DNA from: Gammaproteobacteria bacterium
Lineage (GTDB): Bacteria; Pseudomonadota; Gammaproteobacteria; Steroidobacterales; Steroidobacteraceae
Length of the DNA stretch: 6,852 nt
Direction: 5' to 3'
Assembly (NCBI GenBank): GCA_028293725.1
Contig: JAQGOE010000004.1
Span: forward strand, 1-6,852
Program-made: the position numbers and the translations under genes
Notes under the pieces: model-generated
What the model was told of the DNA's origin: nothing
Database searches by the model: none
What the model saw: the letters and a program-made list of their open reading frames with translations, nothing else
In this document: positions 1-5,365 of the stretch, in pieces
Layout of the letters: the number at the start of each line of letters is the position of its first letter
Position numbering within the stretch: the stretch's first letter is position 1

Positions 1-8
1 CGAGGGAC

Positions 9-785
9 GTGCCGAATCCCAGCATCGGAGCGACCGAGAAGGATTTGGTTCAGTACGAGCCCGCCCCCCCTCGCAGGTGGTGCAGCCCTAACGGTCTCCT
101 TTCGGTCAGAAGCTCCTCTGCGAGCAACGTTGATTTCGATTGCGCCTATGCGCACCAGTTAATCGATGAGGTGAATCGCTATAGCTCATGGCATTTGGCG
201 TACACCGGGCCAGACGCGCCAGTCGTTGTCGCCGCGGGTCCGTTCGATCCCCGAGACGTGAATGAAGCGTTAGGAATTCTAGACCACCTTTTGCATATCG
301 TGGAGTCCGCCCGAGATCCCTTAACACATACGATCACTCTGAAATATACCCGTGATTTCGAAGGCGGAGCTCTCATTCGGAGGCAAGGTCCGATCGTTTC
401 GCCGGATGCGCTGCCCGCGGACGGTGAGGAACCCCAGCCCCCGGTCGCGAGCGGCACTTGTCGCGAGCTCTCCGAAGGGAGCGAGACCTGGATCTGGTGT
501 CGGAATGTACCTCTACAGCAGGGACTGGAAGCGTTCAATAAACGCGGAGACTGGCAGTTCGTCGCACCGGCGCTGCATCGGCAACGGTGCGTCAGTTACG
601 TGCATCTGGCGCGAGCCGATGACCTTCTGATGTATCTGGTTCAAGAACATTTGCACGTGGGCTCGCGGAACGCATCTGTGCACCAGATCGTTCTAGTGAC
701 CGACACGAAGGGTGAGCCCGGGGAGCCTTGCAATGACCACGAACGTGGGCGACGCGAAAGCGAGGCAAACGGTACAACACCGTGA
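9..785 (+). CDS. Unrecognised protein, 258 aa; start may lie before the window
   Basis: I do not recognise this protein. The frame opens with GTG at 9 and stays open to the left edge, so the true start could be upstream. A GAGGG at 2-6 lies only 2 bases before the GTG, too close for a normal ribosome-binding site. Visible features are a Pro-rich start, a hydrophobic VVVAAGPF segment around residues 71-78, and a leucine-rich helix around 87-97. A Pro/Glu-rich linker lies around 128-148, followed by a Cys/Trp cluster (SETWIWCRNV, about 157-166). The last 30 residues are polar and charged, as in a disordered tail. I see no signal peptide, membrane segment or catalytic motif. Third codon positions are G/C-rich, the frame is long, and the antisense frames over it look compositional, all of which favours a real gene. 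It is followed by about 500 bases without a clear gene. Confidence 0.6.
   Translation: MPNPSIGATEKDLVQYEPAPPRRWCSPNGLLSVRSSSASNVDFDCAYAHQLIDEVNRYSSWHLAYTGPDAPVVVAAGPFDPRDVNEALGILDHLLHIVESARDPLTHTITLKYTRDFEGGALIRRQGPIVSPDALPADGEEPQPPVASGTCRELSEGSETWIWCRNVPLQQGLEAFNKRGDWQFVAPALHRQRCVSYVHLARADDLLMYLVQEHLHVGSRNASVHQIVLVTDTKGEPGEPCNDHERGRRESEANGTTP
719..732 (+). repeat. Direct repeat copy 1, inside the 3' end of the first gene
   Basis: Fourteen bases, CGGGGAGCCTTGCA, recur exactly at 1019-1032, offset by 300. The similarity extends without gaps over roughly 701-740 against 1001-1040, about 29 of 40 positions by eye. In the first gene this encodes the GEPGEPC segment near the C terminus. Confidence 0.6.
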
Positions 786-890
786 ATTGCGTGGAACACT
801 CCCAACAGTTGGCGGATTGACGCGATTGCTCAGCCATTGACGGTGTCGATGGGGCGGTCGATGTCGGGCGTGCAGCCGTGACGTGGGTGA

Positions 891-969
891 TCGGCGGATC
901 AGGCGCCGACGCGAATGGGGGAATAAGCAGGGAAGTGTGCCCGCAGCGGTCGAGCCGCTGATCCGCCGA
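891..969. repeat. Perfect 12-bp inverted repeat with 55-bp spacer
   Basis: TCGGCGGATCAG at 891-902 is exactly complementary to CTGATCCGCCGA at 958-969. The spacer contains a second stem, CAGCGG (944-949) with CCGCTG (955-960) around a 5-base loop. The two structures share bases 958-960, so in RNA they would compete. There is no U-tract after either stem. Such alternative folds occur in attenuators, plasmid copy-control RNAs and origins; which one applies here is unknown. Confidence 0.65.
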
Positions 970-1018
970 GGTTCGGTGAACGGCCCCGCCGCCTGGACAA
1001 CGACACACATCGGGGCCG

Positions 1019-1032
1019 CGGGGAGCCTTGCA
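1019..1032 (+). repeat. Direct repeat copy 2, in the non-coding region
   Basis: Exact 14-base copy of 719-732. The surrounding 40 bases still read as a related peptide in the same phase (D-T-x-x-G-x-G-E-P-C-x-D) although no start codon serves that frame. This may be a decayed partial duplication of the end of the first gene. It could also be chance. Confidence 0.55.
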
Positions 1033-1095
1033 CCGACCCCAGCGCTGCCATCATTCCCATTTCTGCTTTGACGCGCAGAAGCATGGCTGCACACC

Positions 1096-1110
1096 CGCCG
1101 TTGGACGGCG
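1096..1110 (+). repeat. Short hairpin, 6-bp stem and 3-base loop
   Basis: CGCCGT (1096-1101) pairs with ACGGCG (1105-1110) around TGG. It is a compact GC-rich stem in the non-coding region, not followed by a T-run, so it is not a classical terminator. Confidence 0.45.
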
Positions 1111-1143
1111 ATCGCGCCTGCCCCTCCGCGGGCTCTCCCTACG

Positions 1144-1287
1144 AGTTTATATCTGGTGCATGTTCTGGCCCGTGCGCTTGTTAGCTAGTGCGGATAGGCC
1201 GAAAGAAAAGGTTGCGAATGAGGAGTGACACGGAGGGGCGAGTGGGGAAGAATGAAGGGATTGGGGAATGAGCGCCAGATATAAACT
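1144..1287. repeat. 16-bp inverted repeat abutting the Tus-like start; candidate Ter-like/operator pair
   Basis: AGTTTATATCTGGTGC (1144-1159) and GCGCCAGATATAAACT (1272-1287) are reverse complements with one mismatch (15 of 16). Allowing a further matched GAA three bases beyond each inner end (1163-1165 and 1266-1268), the similarity spans 22 bases per arm. The right arm ends on the base before the ATG at 1288. The arms are AT-rich in an otherwise GC-rich region, and each contains TATAAA reading outward. E. coli Tus is autoregulated by TerB at its own promoter, and R6K has two inverted Ter sites. On that precedent I infer binding sites for the adjacent Tus-like protein. Beyond a short AACTA in the right arm they do not resemble the enterobacterial Ter consensus. 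A plain operator for another regulator is also possible. Confidence 0.7.
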
Positions 1288-2292
1288 ATGGGTATTCTTA
1301 CAAACTCCGCGTTGCGGGCCGACCTGGGCAATCAGCTGCGAGGGCTCCACGAATCACTCACCCGCCTGGCCGAGCACGTACAGCGCCAGGCGCGGGATGC
1401 GTGGGTGTGGCGGCGTCCGCACGAGGGGACGCGAGCAGTCAGCGGCCCGCCTGCAGAATTCTCCCCGGAGCGCACGCGCGAGGAGGTCGCCGAAGCCATC
1501 ACCGCTATCAAGTACGTCGACGGGCAAGGAGTCTATGAGTCCCGTATTGCCCCTGGCGTCGTCGTCGTCTCCGAGGAGGGTATTGTGCTCGTGGAGCAGG
1601 CGAACGCCTGTAAGCTCGCCTTGGCGGCGGCTTTGGCGGCGATGAAAGGGCGCACAGAAGTCGGCGTCATCGACCCGCGAACCGGGGAGCGGGGGGTGCG
1701 TCCGTTGCGAGAGGTCGCGCTCGAGGCGTTCTATTTCGGCCGATTACATCATTGGCAGGCCACGCGCGAATTGGTGGTGCTGCGCGAAAGTGACGAATGG
1801 ATCGGCACACCGGAATACATCAGCTTCATGTGGGCGAACGTCAAAGACGTCCGCCAGACCTCGCGCGAGGAGGCGATGGAGCGGATCAAGAGAGCCCAGT
1901 CCGCGACCGACAACCCTATACCCAACGACCGCGATTTTCAGGCGTTGCAACAGTTACCCCCCGGTGAGCCTCTCGCGATCGTAAAACGGGGGCGAGTGAT
2001 TCCCAAGGCGAACATTCGGTGGCCGACCCGCTCAAGCGGGTGTCCAAAGCCACGGGTGCACTCAGCCGTCTTGCCCCTGTTTATGTTGGGCCACCAGGTC
2101 CCGGCGCGCTTTCGGCGCCTGCCGGCCGCTCCCACGCCAAAGGAGTTCCGCCTGACACGCAGCGACACCGAGATCGAGTCCGTGTCGCTGCTGGACACCA
2201 TGCCTGTCCACCAATATCGCGCCGAATTCCGGGACGAAAAACGGGCCGAACTGTCTCGCAACTCAGGTACCTTGAACGGTCGCACCGCCTGA
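1288..2292 (+). CDS. tus: Tus-like DNA replication terminus site-binding protein
   Basis: Tus is a monomeric DNA-binding protein that sits on Ter sites and stops DnaB-driven replication forks in one direction. The 334-aa length is close to E. coli Tus (309 aa), and the similarity runs in order along the protein. An N-terminal helix, around residues 11-32, has the same L-x3-L spacing. S-R-I-A-P-G-V-V (85-92) matches Tus K-A-A-V-R-L-P-G-V-L. A-T-R-E-L-V-V-L (158-165) matches A-Y-R-T-L-T-V-L. F-M-W-A-N (180-184) followed by S-R-E-E matches F-G-W-A-N then H-R-D-E. L-P-x-G-x-x-L-x-I-x-K-R (223-234), then V-I-P-K-A and W245, matches L-P-x-N-A-K-L-K-I-K-R and V-Q-P-I-A. A V-H then P-L-F-M-L segment and H308-Q-Y also align. 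I do not see a counterpart of Tus His144, the residue of the locked Ter complex. TAA at 1282-1284 closes the frame upstream, so the start is 1288 or a later codon (TTG at 1312). There is no clear ribosome-binding site. Family membership is likely; fork arrest is inferred. Confidence 0.85.
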   Translation: MGILTNSALRADLGNQLRGLHESLTRLAEHVQRQARDAWVWRRPHEGTRAVSGPPAEFSPERTREEVAEAITAIKYVDGQGVYESRIAPGVVVVSEEGIVLVEQANACKLALAAALAAMKGRTEVGVIDPRTGERGVRPLREVALEAFYFGRLHHWQATRELVVLRESDEWIGTPEYISFMWANVKDVRQTSREEAMERIKRAQSATDNPIPNDRDFQALQQLPPGEPLAIVKRGRVIPKANIRWPTRSSGCPKPRVHSAVLPLFMLGHQVPARFRRLPAAPTPKEFRLTRSDTEIESVSLLDTMPVHQYRAEFRDEKRAELSRNSGTLNGRTA

Positions 2293-2311
2293 CGGGGTCC
2301 TCGCCCCCGTC
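2291..2311 (+). terminator. GC-rich hairpin at the end of the Tus-like gene
   Basis: GACGGGG (2291-2297) pairs perfectly with CCCCGTC (2305-2311) around a 7-base loop, starting inside the TGA stop codon. The stem is strong, but no T-run follows. It may end transcription weakly, protect the 3' end of the message, or work with Rho. Confidence 0.4.
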
Positions 2312-2402
2312 CACTTCAGTGCTCAAGCCGTCGTGCCCCTCACCTGTCTGGATACAGCCACGCTCATGATGGGAGGTCTGTAGGCCCTCCATCCTCTCTA
2401 GC

Positions 2403-2433
2403 GATTGTGTGGAATTAGTCAAACGACACAATC
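2403..2433. promoter_or_regulatory. Inverted repeat in the region before the methyltransferase cassette
   Basis: GATTGTGT (2403-2410) and ACACAATC (2426-2433) are perfect 8-bp arms separated by 15 bases. The centre-to-centre distance of 23 bases is about two helical turns, which suits a dimeric repressor. It lies about 100 bases before the first ORF of the cassette, in a relatively AT-rich stretch where a promoter is expected. I could not assign convincing -35 and -10 boxes. Confidence 0.4.
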
Positions 2434-2532
2434 TGCTCGTTCTTGTAGTCCACTTGCTCTTTCGATCTGCTATCTACCTGTTAACATCCTCGTCGATCTC
2501 TTCCGCACCCCCATCGACGGAAGCGACCGCTC

Positions 2533-2655
2533 ATGACAACTCCTGAACTCCGCAAAGCGCGAGCTGGATTACGATATTGGCAACGGAGGGCGCGCTCGAG
2601 CGGCCTCATCGCCGGCGCTAACGTGACGACAGCAACGACTAGCAAAGCTCCATGA
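2533..2655 (+). CDS. Small basic protein, 40 aa, overlapping the methyltransferase-like start
   Basis: This short ORF starts with ATG at 2533. A GGAAG at 2519-2523 is spaced 9 bases upstream, a good ribosome-binding site. Its TGA (2653-2655) shares bases with the ATG of the next gene in an ATGA overlap. The peptide begins MTTPELRKARAGLRYWQRRA, a strongly basic stretch likely to form an amphipathic helix, and ends in a Thr/Ser/Ala-rich tail. I do not recognise it. The ribosome-binding site, the overlap and the helical composition together make a real translated gene plausible, translationally coupled to the methyltransferase-like gene, whose own ribosome-binding site is weak. It could alternatively act only as a coupling leader. 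A nucleic-acid-binding role would be a guess from charge alone. Confidence 0.5.
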   Translation: MTTPELRKARAGLRYWQRRARSSGLIAGANVTTATTSKAP

Positions 2656-3281
2656 AGAACATTGCAGTATTCATGTGCCACCGATCAGGCGTCCTGGCTA
2701 GGCCGTGGTCCGAAGCCGGCTACGAGTGTTATTGCATCGACCTGCAGCATTCGATCCGCCGGCCGCGCGTAGAGGGTCGCGTGACATTCATGTGGGGCGA
2801 CTGCCGAACTTGGGTTCCACCGGAGCATATCCGCGGTCGTATCGCGTTCTACGCGGCCGAGCCGCCGTGTACTCATATGACAGTAGCCGGTGCTCGGGAC
2901 TTTCGGACGAAAGGTACGGCGCTGTTGCGGGACTCGCTGGAGATGTTCTCTGCGTGCTACCTGCAAGGATGTTGGAGCGGAGCTCCCTTCCGCGTGGAAA
3001 ACCCAGTCGGCAAGTTCTCCGACCACATGCTGCCGCCCGACTACACGTTTCAGCCTTGGGAGTATGGCGACCTATGGACAAAGAAGACGTGTTTATGGAC
3101 CGGTAATAGTTACGTGATGCCGTCCAAGCTTCACACGACTCCGCCGGAAGGCGTGACGCAGAAAATATGGTTGATGCCGCCGAGTGACAATCGCGCGGAT
3201 CTGCGCAGCGAGACGCCACCTGGATTCGCGCTTGCCGAGTTTCGGGCGAATGGTCGTAACCTGGTGAAACGATCAGCATGA
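2652..3281 (+). CDS. Small cytosine-C5 DNA methyltransferase-like protein
   Basis: The 209 residues match a compact methyltransferase-like family common in phages, plasmids and islands, and are much shorter than typical C5 enzymes (about 300-400 aa). In order: S12-G13, then R-P-W and A-G-Y-E (17-25), in the place of the cofactor-binding motif I; D30 after the second strand; G49-D50; and E70-P-P-C73-T-H, which corresponds to the catalytic Pro-Cys loop (motif IV). E116-N-P follows, corresponding to motif VI E-N-V, then T-K-K-T-C-L-W (143-149) and R-S-E-T-P-P-G-F-A (185-193), a conserved C-terminal signature. The usual F-x-G-x-G is absent, and no separate target-recognition domain fits in this length. 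It may modify cytosines of the element for protection, or act on free nucleotides or other substrates; activity is not certain. The start overlaps the 40-aa ORF, and the stop overlaps a 43-aa ORF, both as ATGA. Confidence 0.75.
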   Translation: MKNIAVFMCHRSGVLARPWSEAGYECYCIDLQHSIRRPRVEGRVTFMWGDCRTWVPPEHIRGRIAFYAAEPPCTHMTVAGARDFRTKGTALLRDSLEMFSACYLQGCWSGAPFRVENPVGKFSDHMLPPDYTFQPWEYGDLWTKKTCLWTGNSYVMPSKLHTTPPEGVTQKIWLMPPSDNRADLRSETPPGFALAEFRANGRNLVKRSA

Positions 3282-3409
3282 AAGCGTTGCAAACAGGGTC
3301 ACTCGTGAAGATTGCGGAGGGGACGAGTACATTGCCGCACTTCGCCGCAACACTTCCATCGGGTGGGACCTTAAATTCCGGGCTCCAAAACTACGTCCCT
3401 ACTCCTTAA
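3278..3409 (+). CDS. Small protein, 43 aa, linking the methyltransferase-like gene and the 386-aa gene
   Basis: ATG at 3278 overlaps the TGA of the methyltransferase-like gene in an ATGA junction. A GGTGAAA about 10 bases upstream can serve as ribosome-binding site. The TAA at 3407-3409 lies within the AAGGG ribosome-binding site of the next gene. The peptide starts MKALQTGSLVKIAEG and is rich in Thr, Ser, Gly and Leu, with a neutral C terminus ending in PTP. I do not recognise it. It fills exactly the gap between two genes and is overlapped at one end and tightly joined at the other, which is the main argument that it is translated. It could be a non-functional coupling ORF. Confidence 0.5.
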   Translation: MKALQTGSLVKIAEGTSTLPHFAATLPSGGTLNSGLQNYVPTP

Positions 3410-3422
3410 GGGTATGCCGCAC

Positions 3423-4583
3423 ATGACCAACCATTACAGGATGAGCGTTCTTGAAACAATGTTTGTCGCGGATACGGTCGAGAATCTGGCAGCCGTGTTT
3501 CGCGAGTGGGTTGATGAGAACAACTACGGCGCGAGCGACATCGGCGCCCTTTGGTCCGTACGGCATGCAGGGATGGACATTGGGAAAATCAGCTATAACG
3601 GTCGATATTGGCCGAATACAGAACTCGCCACTCGAGATGAGACCGCGAAAGCAGGCGCCACGGTTTTAGAGCATGCTGGCGTGCTTGGGAGGGCAGCCTG
3701 CGCCAAAGGGATTCCAAACGCACCATGGCTCGATCGAGAGTTCGTGGCAGCTCTGCAGGGACGTCTAGCTGGCGATGGCCGCAATAGTCAAGAGTTGGAG
3801 GCATGGACTGCGGGGTGGACCGAGACCGATCTCGCAGTTCAAAGACTCAACGCCGGTCCGGAGCTTGCACGGAAGCTGTTCGCCTTCGGCGTGGTTCGAC
3901 TGGCCTCGATCTACGAAATTGCCAGCGGCCGAGACGATGAGATTGCTTTCCTGGCCCGCGAAGGGATAGAGCACATGCATCGGCGAGTGGCGGCCTCCAC
4001 GATGGAACAGTTGATGGACGATGCGCAAGGACTCATCCGTCAGGCGGCCCTGAACTCGGTATTGGATGCACTCGATAGCGGCCAGCGCGCAGGCACGAGC
4101 TGTGACCTCGAGCTACTTCGGGGCGCGGAAGTACTCGTGCGAGCGGCCGGCGAGCGAGCTGCCGCCGCGCTCGCGCCTGCCGATGAGGAAGGACGGATCA
4201 AATCTGATCTGTCGTCCACGTGGCCGACCGACGATGACCTGCGGGCCCTTTGGAGAGCAGCTGGCGGGTCGTTTGTCGGCCCGGATATGGAAGCGGGGAA
4301 TATGCCCGAAGCAAAGCTCTTATCGCTGCTTCGTTCATTAGGGACCGGGGTTTCACAACAGCCACCGATGTCGGTGACCGCACGGGTAAATGATCGAGTG
4401 TTGCGAGCGGCGCTCCGTATGGCGTTGAACGATACGCCTTGTTGGCGCGAGGCAGCCGAGAGTACATTGGCGGGCAAGCCACAGGAGTGGGTGGTCGTGG
4501 GCCTCCGCAACTGTGGAGATAAACCGCTCGACGACACATCTGGGAACGACCCCAGTATCGACGGCGAAGCTTGGGAACCATGA
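3423..4583 (+). CDS. Unrecognised 386-aa protein at the end of the cassette
   Basis: I do not recognise this family. I chose ATG 3423 because AAGGG (3408-3412) is 10 bases upstream of it; the earlier in-frame ATG at 3414 is only 1 base from that site, and ATG 3441 abuts an AGG. The N-terminal 65 residues look like a small folded domain. It has a helix (T18-V30), then N-N-Y-G-A-S-D-I (33-40), then G-x-I-S-Y-N-G-R-Y-W (54-63). The rest is mainly predicted helix, with several Ala/Glu/Arg-rich stretches in the middle third and hydrophobic spacing that could pack as a helical bundle. The C terminus is acidic and Gly/Asp-rich, probably disordered. There is no signal peptide, membrane segment, Walker motif or Cys cluster. 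It probably shares a transcript with the upstream genes, starting 13 bases after the 43-aa ORF. No clear terminator follows. Confidence 0.65.
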   Translation: MTNHYRMSVLETMFVADTVENLAAVFREWVDENNYGASDIGALWSVRHAGMDIGKISYNGRYWPNTELATRDETAKAGATVLEHAGVLGRAACAKGIPNAPWLDREFVAALQGRLAGDGRNSQELEAWTAGWTETDLAVQRLNAGPELARKLFAFGVVRLASIYEIASGRDDEIAFLAREGIEHMHRRVAASTMEQLMDDAQGLIRQAALNSVLDALDSGQRAGTSCDLELLRGAEVLVRAAGERAAAALAPADEEGRIKSDLSSTWPTDDDLRALWRAAGGSFVGPDMEAGNMPEAKLLSLLRSLGTGVSQQPPMSVTARVNDRVLRAALRMALNDTPCWREAAESTLAGKPQEWVVVGLRNCGDKPLDDTSGNDPSIDGEAWEP

Positions 4584-4683
4584 TGTTTGATGCGTGAGTT
4601 CCGGTTGCCAGTCTCGGATCGCGTTCCAGTACCTGGCGACACACAAATGGCACAATTGTTCCTTTCTTTCAGTCTGTTCCGAC

Positions 4684-4714
4684 TTGTCAAAGACCACTGA
4701 TCATCGGATTTTAT
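4684..4714 (+). promoter_or_regulatory. Weak candidate sigma70-type promoter before the 195-aa gene
   Basis: TTGTCA (4684-4689) matches the -35 consensus in five of six positions, and TTTTAT (4709-4714) matches the -10 in four. The 19-base spacer is longer than ideal. It is placed 40 bases before the start at 4757. It is the best promoter-like pair in this gap but could be chance. Confidence 0.25.
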
Positions 4715-4756
4715 GCCTCCCGTCCCGCGGATGTATCAAAGCACGAGAAACTGCTC

Positions 4757-5344
4757 ATGACAGGTCAGAGTTCCACTGTCCGCGCCTTAGCAACACCAAA
4801 GGAGGGTGCGGATGAGATCTACGATGTCGCCGTTCGCGTATTGCAAAGTTTTGGGCGCCAACCGGAGGTGGATAGCGCGATCCAATTGATCAAGGCGATT
4901 AGCGACTACTTGGGGGTGCCTGCGGCCACAAAGGACCCGCCGCCCACGCCAAGCGGGCTGGGATCACTCTTGGCAGGCGTCCGTAACGCGTTCCGGTTTG
5001 GCGGACAAACAGACAACATCGCAAGCAACCGAATAGCACACGCACCGCTGTCTCGCTCGCAGAAGATCCAAGCCCTCCAACACCTCTTGGGGACTCCAGC
5101 GGAGGAGATCGAGATCCAGGCGGTGTTTGAGCCTGAAATGACATCCCAATTGAAGGACGCTGCGGTGGATGAGATCTTCGACGTCGCTGTTCGCATATCT
5201 CAAGTTTTTAAGCAGCAACCGAATTTCGATAGCGGGAAGCACCTGATCGAGGCGATCAGCGACTACCTGGGGACGCCTGACGACCCCGAGAATCGGCTAG
5301 ATGAGGAGTCTTCAGAGGAAACTCACGCATCTCATGAGCCTTAG
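4757..5344 (+). CDS. Unrecognised 195-aa protein with an internal duplication
   Basis: I do not recognise the family, but its architecture is clear. Residues 19-55 and 138-174 are two copies of one module, with 24 of 37 identical positions counted by eye. Shared signatures are D-E-I-[YF]-D-V-A-V-R near the start and A-I-S-D-Y-L-G-x-P at the end. A third, partial copy of the end motif (I-x-A-L-x-x-L-L-G-T-P) is at 104-114. Each module looks like two helices around a short Q-P loop, suggesting a repeat scaffold or an intramolecular pseudo-dimer. The linker (56-100) is Pro/Gly-rich, and the last 20 residues are acidic. There is no signal peptide, membrane segment or catalytic motif. The start at 4757 has only a weak GAG-type ribosome-binding site. 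The gene ends 61 bases before the next likely start, and an open frame of that next gene overlaps its end. Confidence 0.65.
   Translation: MTGQSSTVRALATPKEGADEIYDVAVRVLQSFGRQPEVDSAIQLIKAISDYLGVPAATKDPPPTPSGLGSLLAGVRNAFRFGGQTDNIASNRIAHAPLSRSQKIQALQHLLGTPAEEIEIQAVFEPEMTSQLKDAAVDEIFDVAVRISQVFKQQPNFDSGKHLIEAISDYLGTPDDPENRLDEESSEETHASHEP
4811..4921 (+). repeat. Intragenic repeat module, copy 1
   Basis: Encodes residues 19-55 of the 195-aa protein. It is clearly related to 5168-5278 at both DNA and protein level, including shared stretches such as GATGAGATCT near the start and GCGACTAC near the end. This indicates an internal duplication rather than convergence. Confidence 0.8.
5168..5278 (+). repeat. 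Intragenic repeat module, copy 2
   Basis: Encodes residues 138-174 of the 195-aa protein, exactly 357 bases (119 codons) after copy 1 with no gap between the aligned modules. Confidence 0.8.
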
Positions 5345-5365
5345 TCACGTGTCACACACGGGGGC

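Larger units (their letters stand above)
786..1287. other. Structured non-coding region upstream of the Tus-like gene
   Basis: This 502-base stretch has no convincing ORF. The open frames in it (for example 883-1071 and 1028-1228) begin at GTG or TTG without ribosome-binding sites and encode Arg/Pro/His-rich sequence typical of shadow frames. It does contain a perfect 12-bp inverted repeat (891-902 with 958-969) and a 6-bp hairpin inside it (944-960) that cannot form at the same time. It also holds a second hairpin (1096-1110), a purine-rich tract (1201-1272) and the inverted repeat that ends at the Tus-like start codon (1144-1159 with 1272-1287). It could be a regulatory leader, a small RNA locus or a replication-related cis region. 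The sequence alone does not decide. Confidence 0.5.

Noticed and set aside
480..690. Extra copies of ATCTGG/CCAGAT resembling part of the Ter-like arms inside the first gene
   Set aside because: Only 6 to 9 bases match and the AT-rich half (ATATAAACT) is missing. They are explained by codons for Ile-Trp, Tyr-Leu-Val and similar.
592..1094. Two long - strand open frames (592-1008 and 693-1094)
   Set aside because: They are antisense to the end of the first gene and to structured DNA, have Arg/Ser/Pro/Cys-rich composition typical of shadow frames, and lack ribosome-binding sites.
883..1228. Short + strand ORFs at 883-1071, 1028-1228 and 1083-1184 in the gene-free region
   Set aside because: They use GTG, TTG or unsupported ATG starts, overlap the hairpins and the inverted-repeat arm, and show no coupling to neighbours.
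1144..1287. The inverted repeat as terminal repeats of a tiny transposable element (MITE)
   Set aside because: I could see no clear target-site duplication outside the arms, and the right arm's exact contact with the Tus-like start fits a regulatory site better. Not fully excluded.
2019..2369. Possible frameshift of the Tus-like gene into another frame near 2020
   Set aside because: The original frame continues the Tus similarity (P-K-A, W245, the P-L-F-M-L segment and H-Q-Y) to its stop at 2290-2292, so no frameshift is needed.
2405..2416. TTGTGTGGAATT, identical to part of the E. coli lac promoter/operator region
   Set aside because: Twelve bases only; the lac operator sequence does not continue, and the local symmetry is a different inverted repeat. 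Taken as coincidence.
4590..4760. A 36-aa ORF (4590-4700) and a 15-aa ORF (4713-4760) before the 195-aa gene
   Set aside because: No ribosome-binding sites and ordinary composition. The 15-aa one has an ATGA overlap with the next start but is too short to support.
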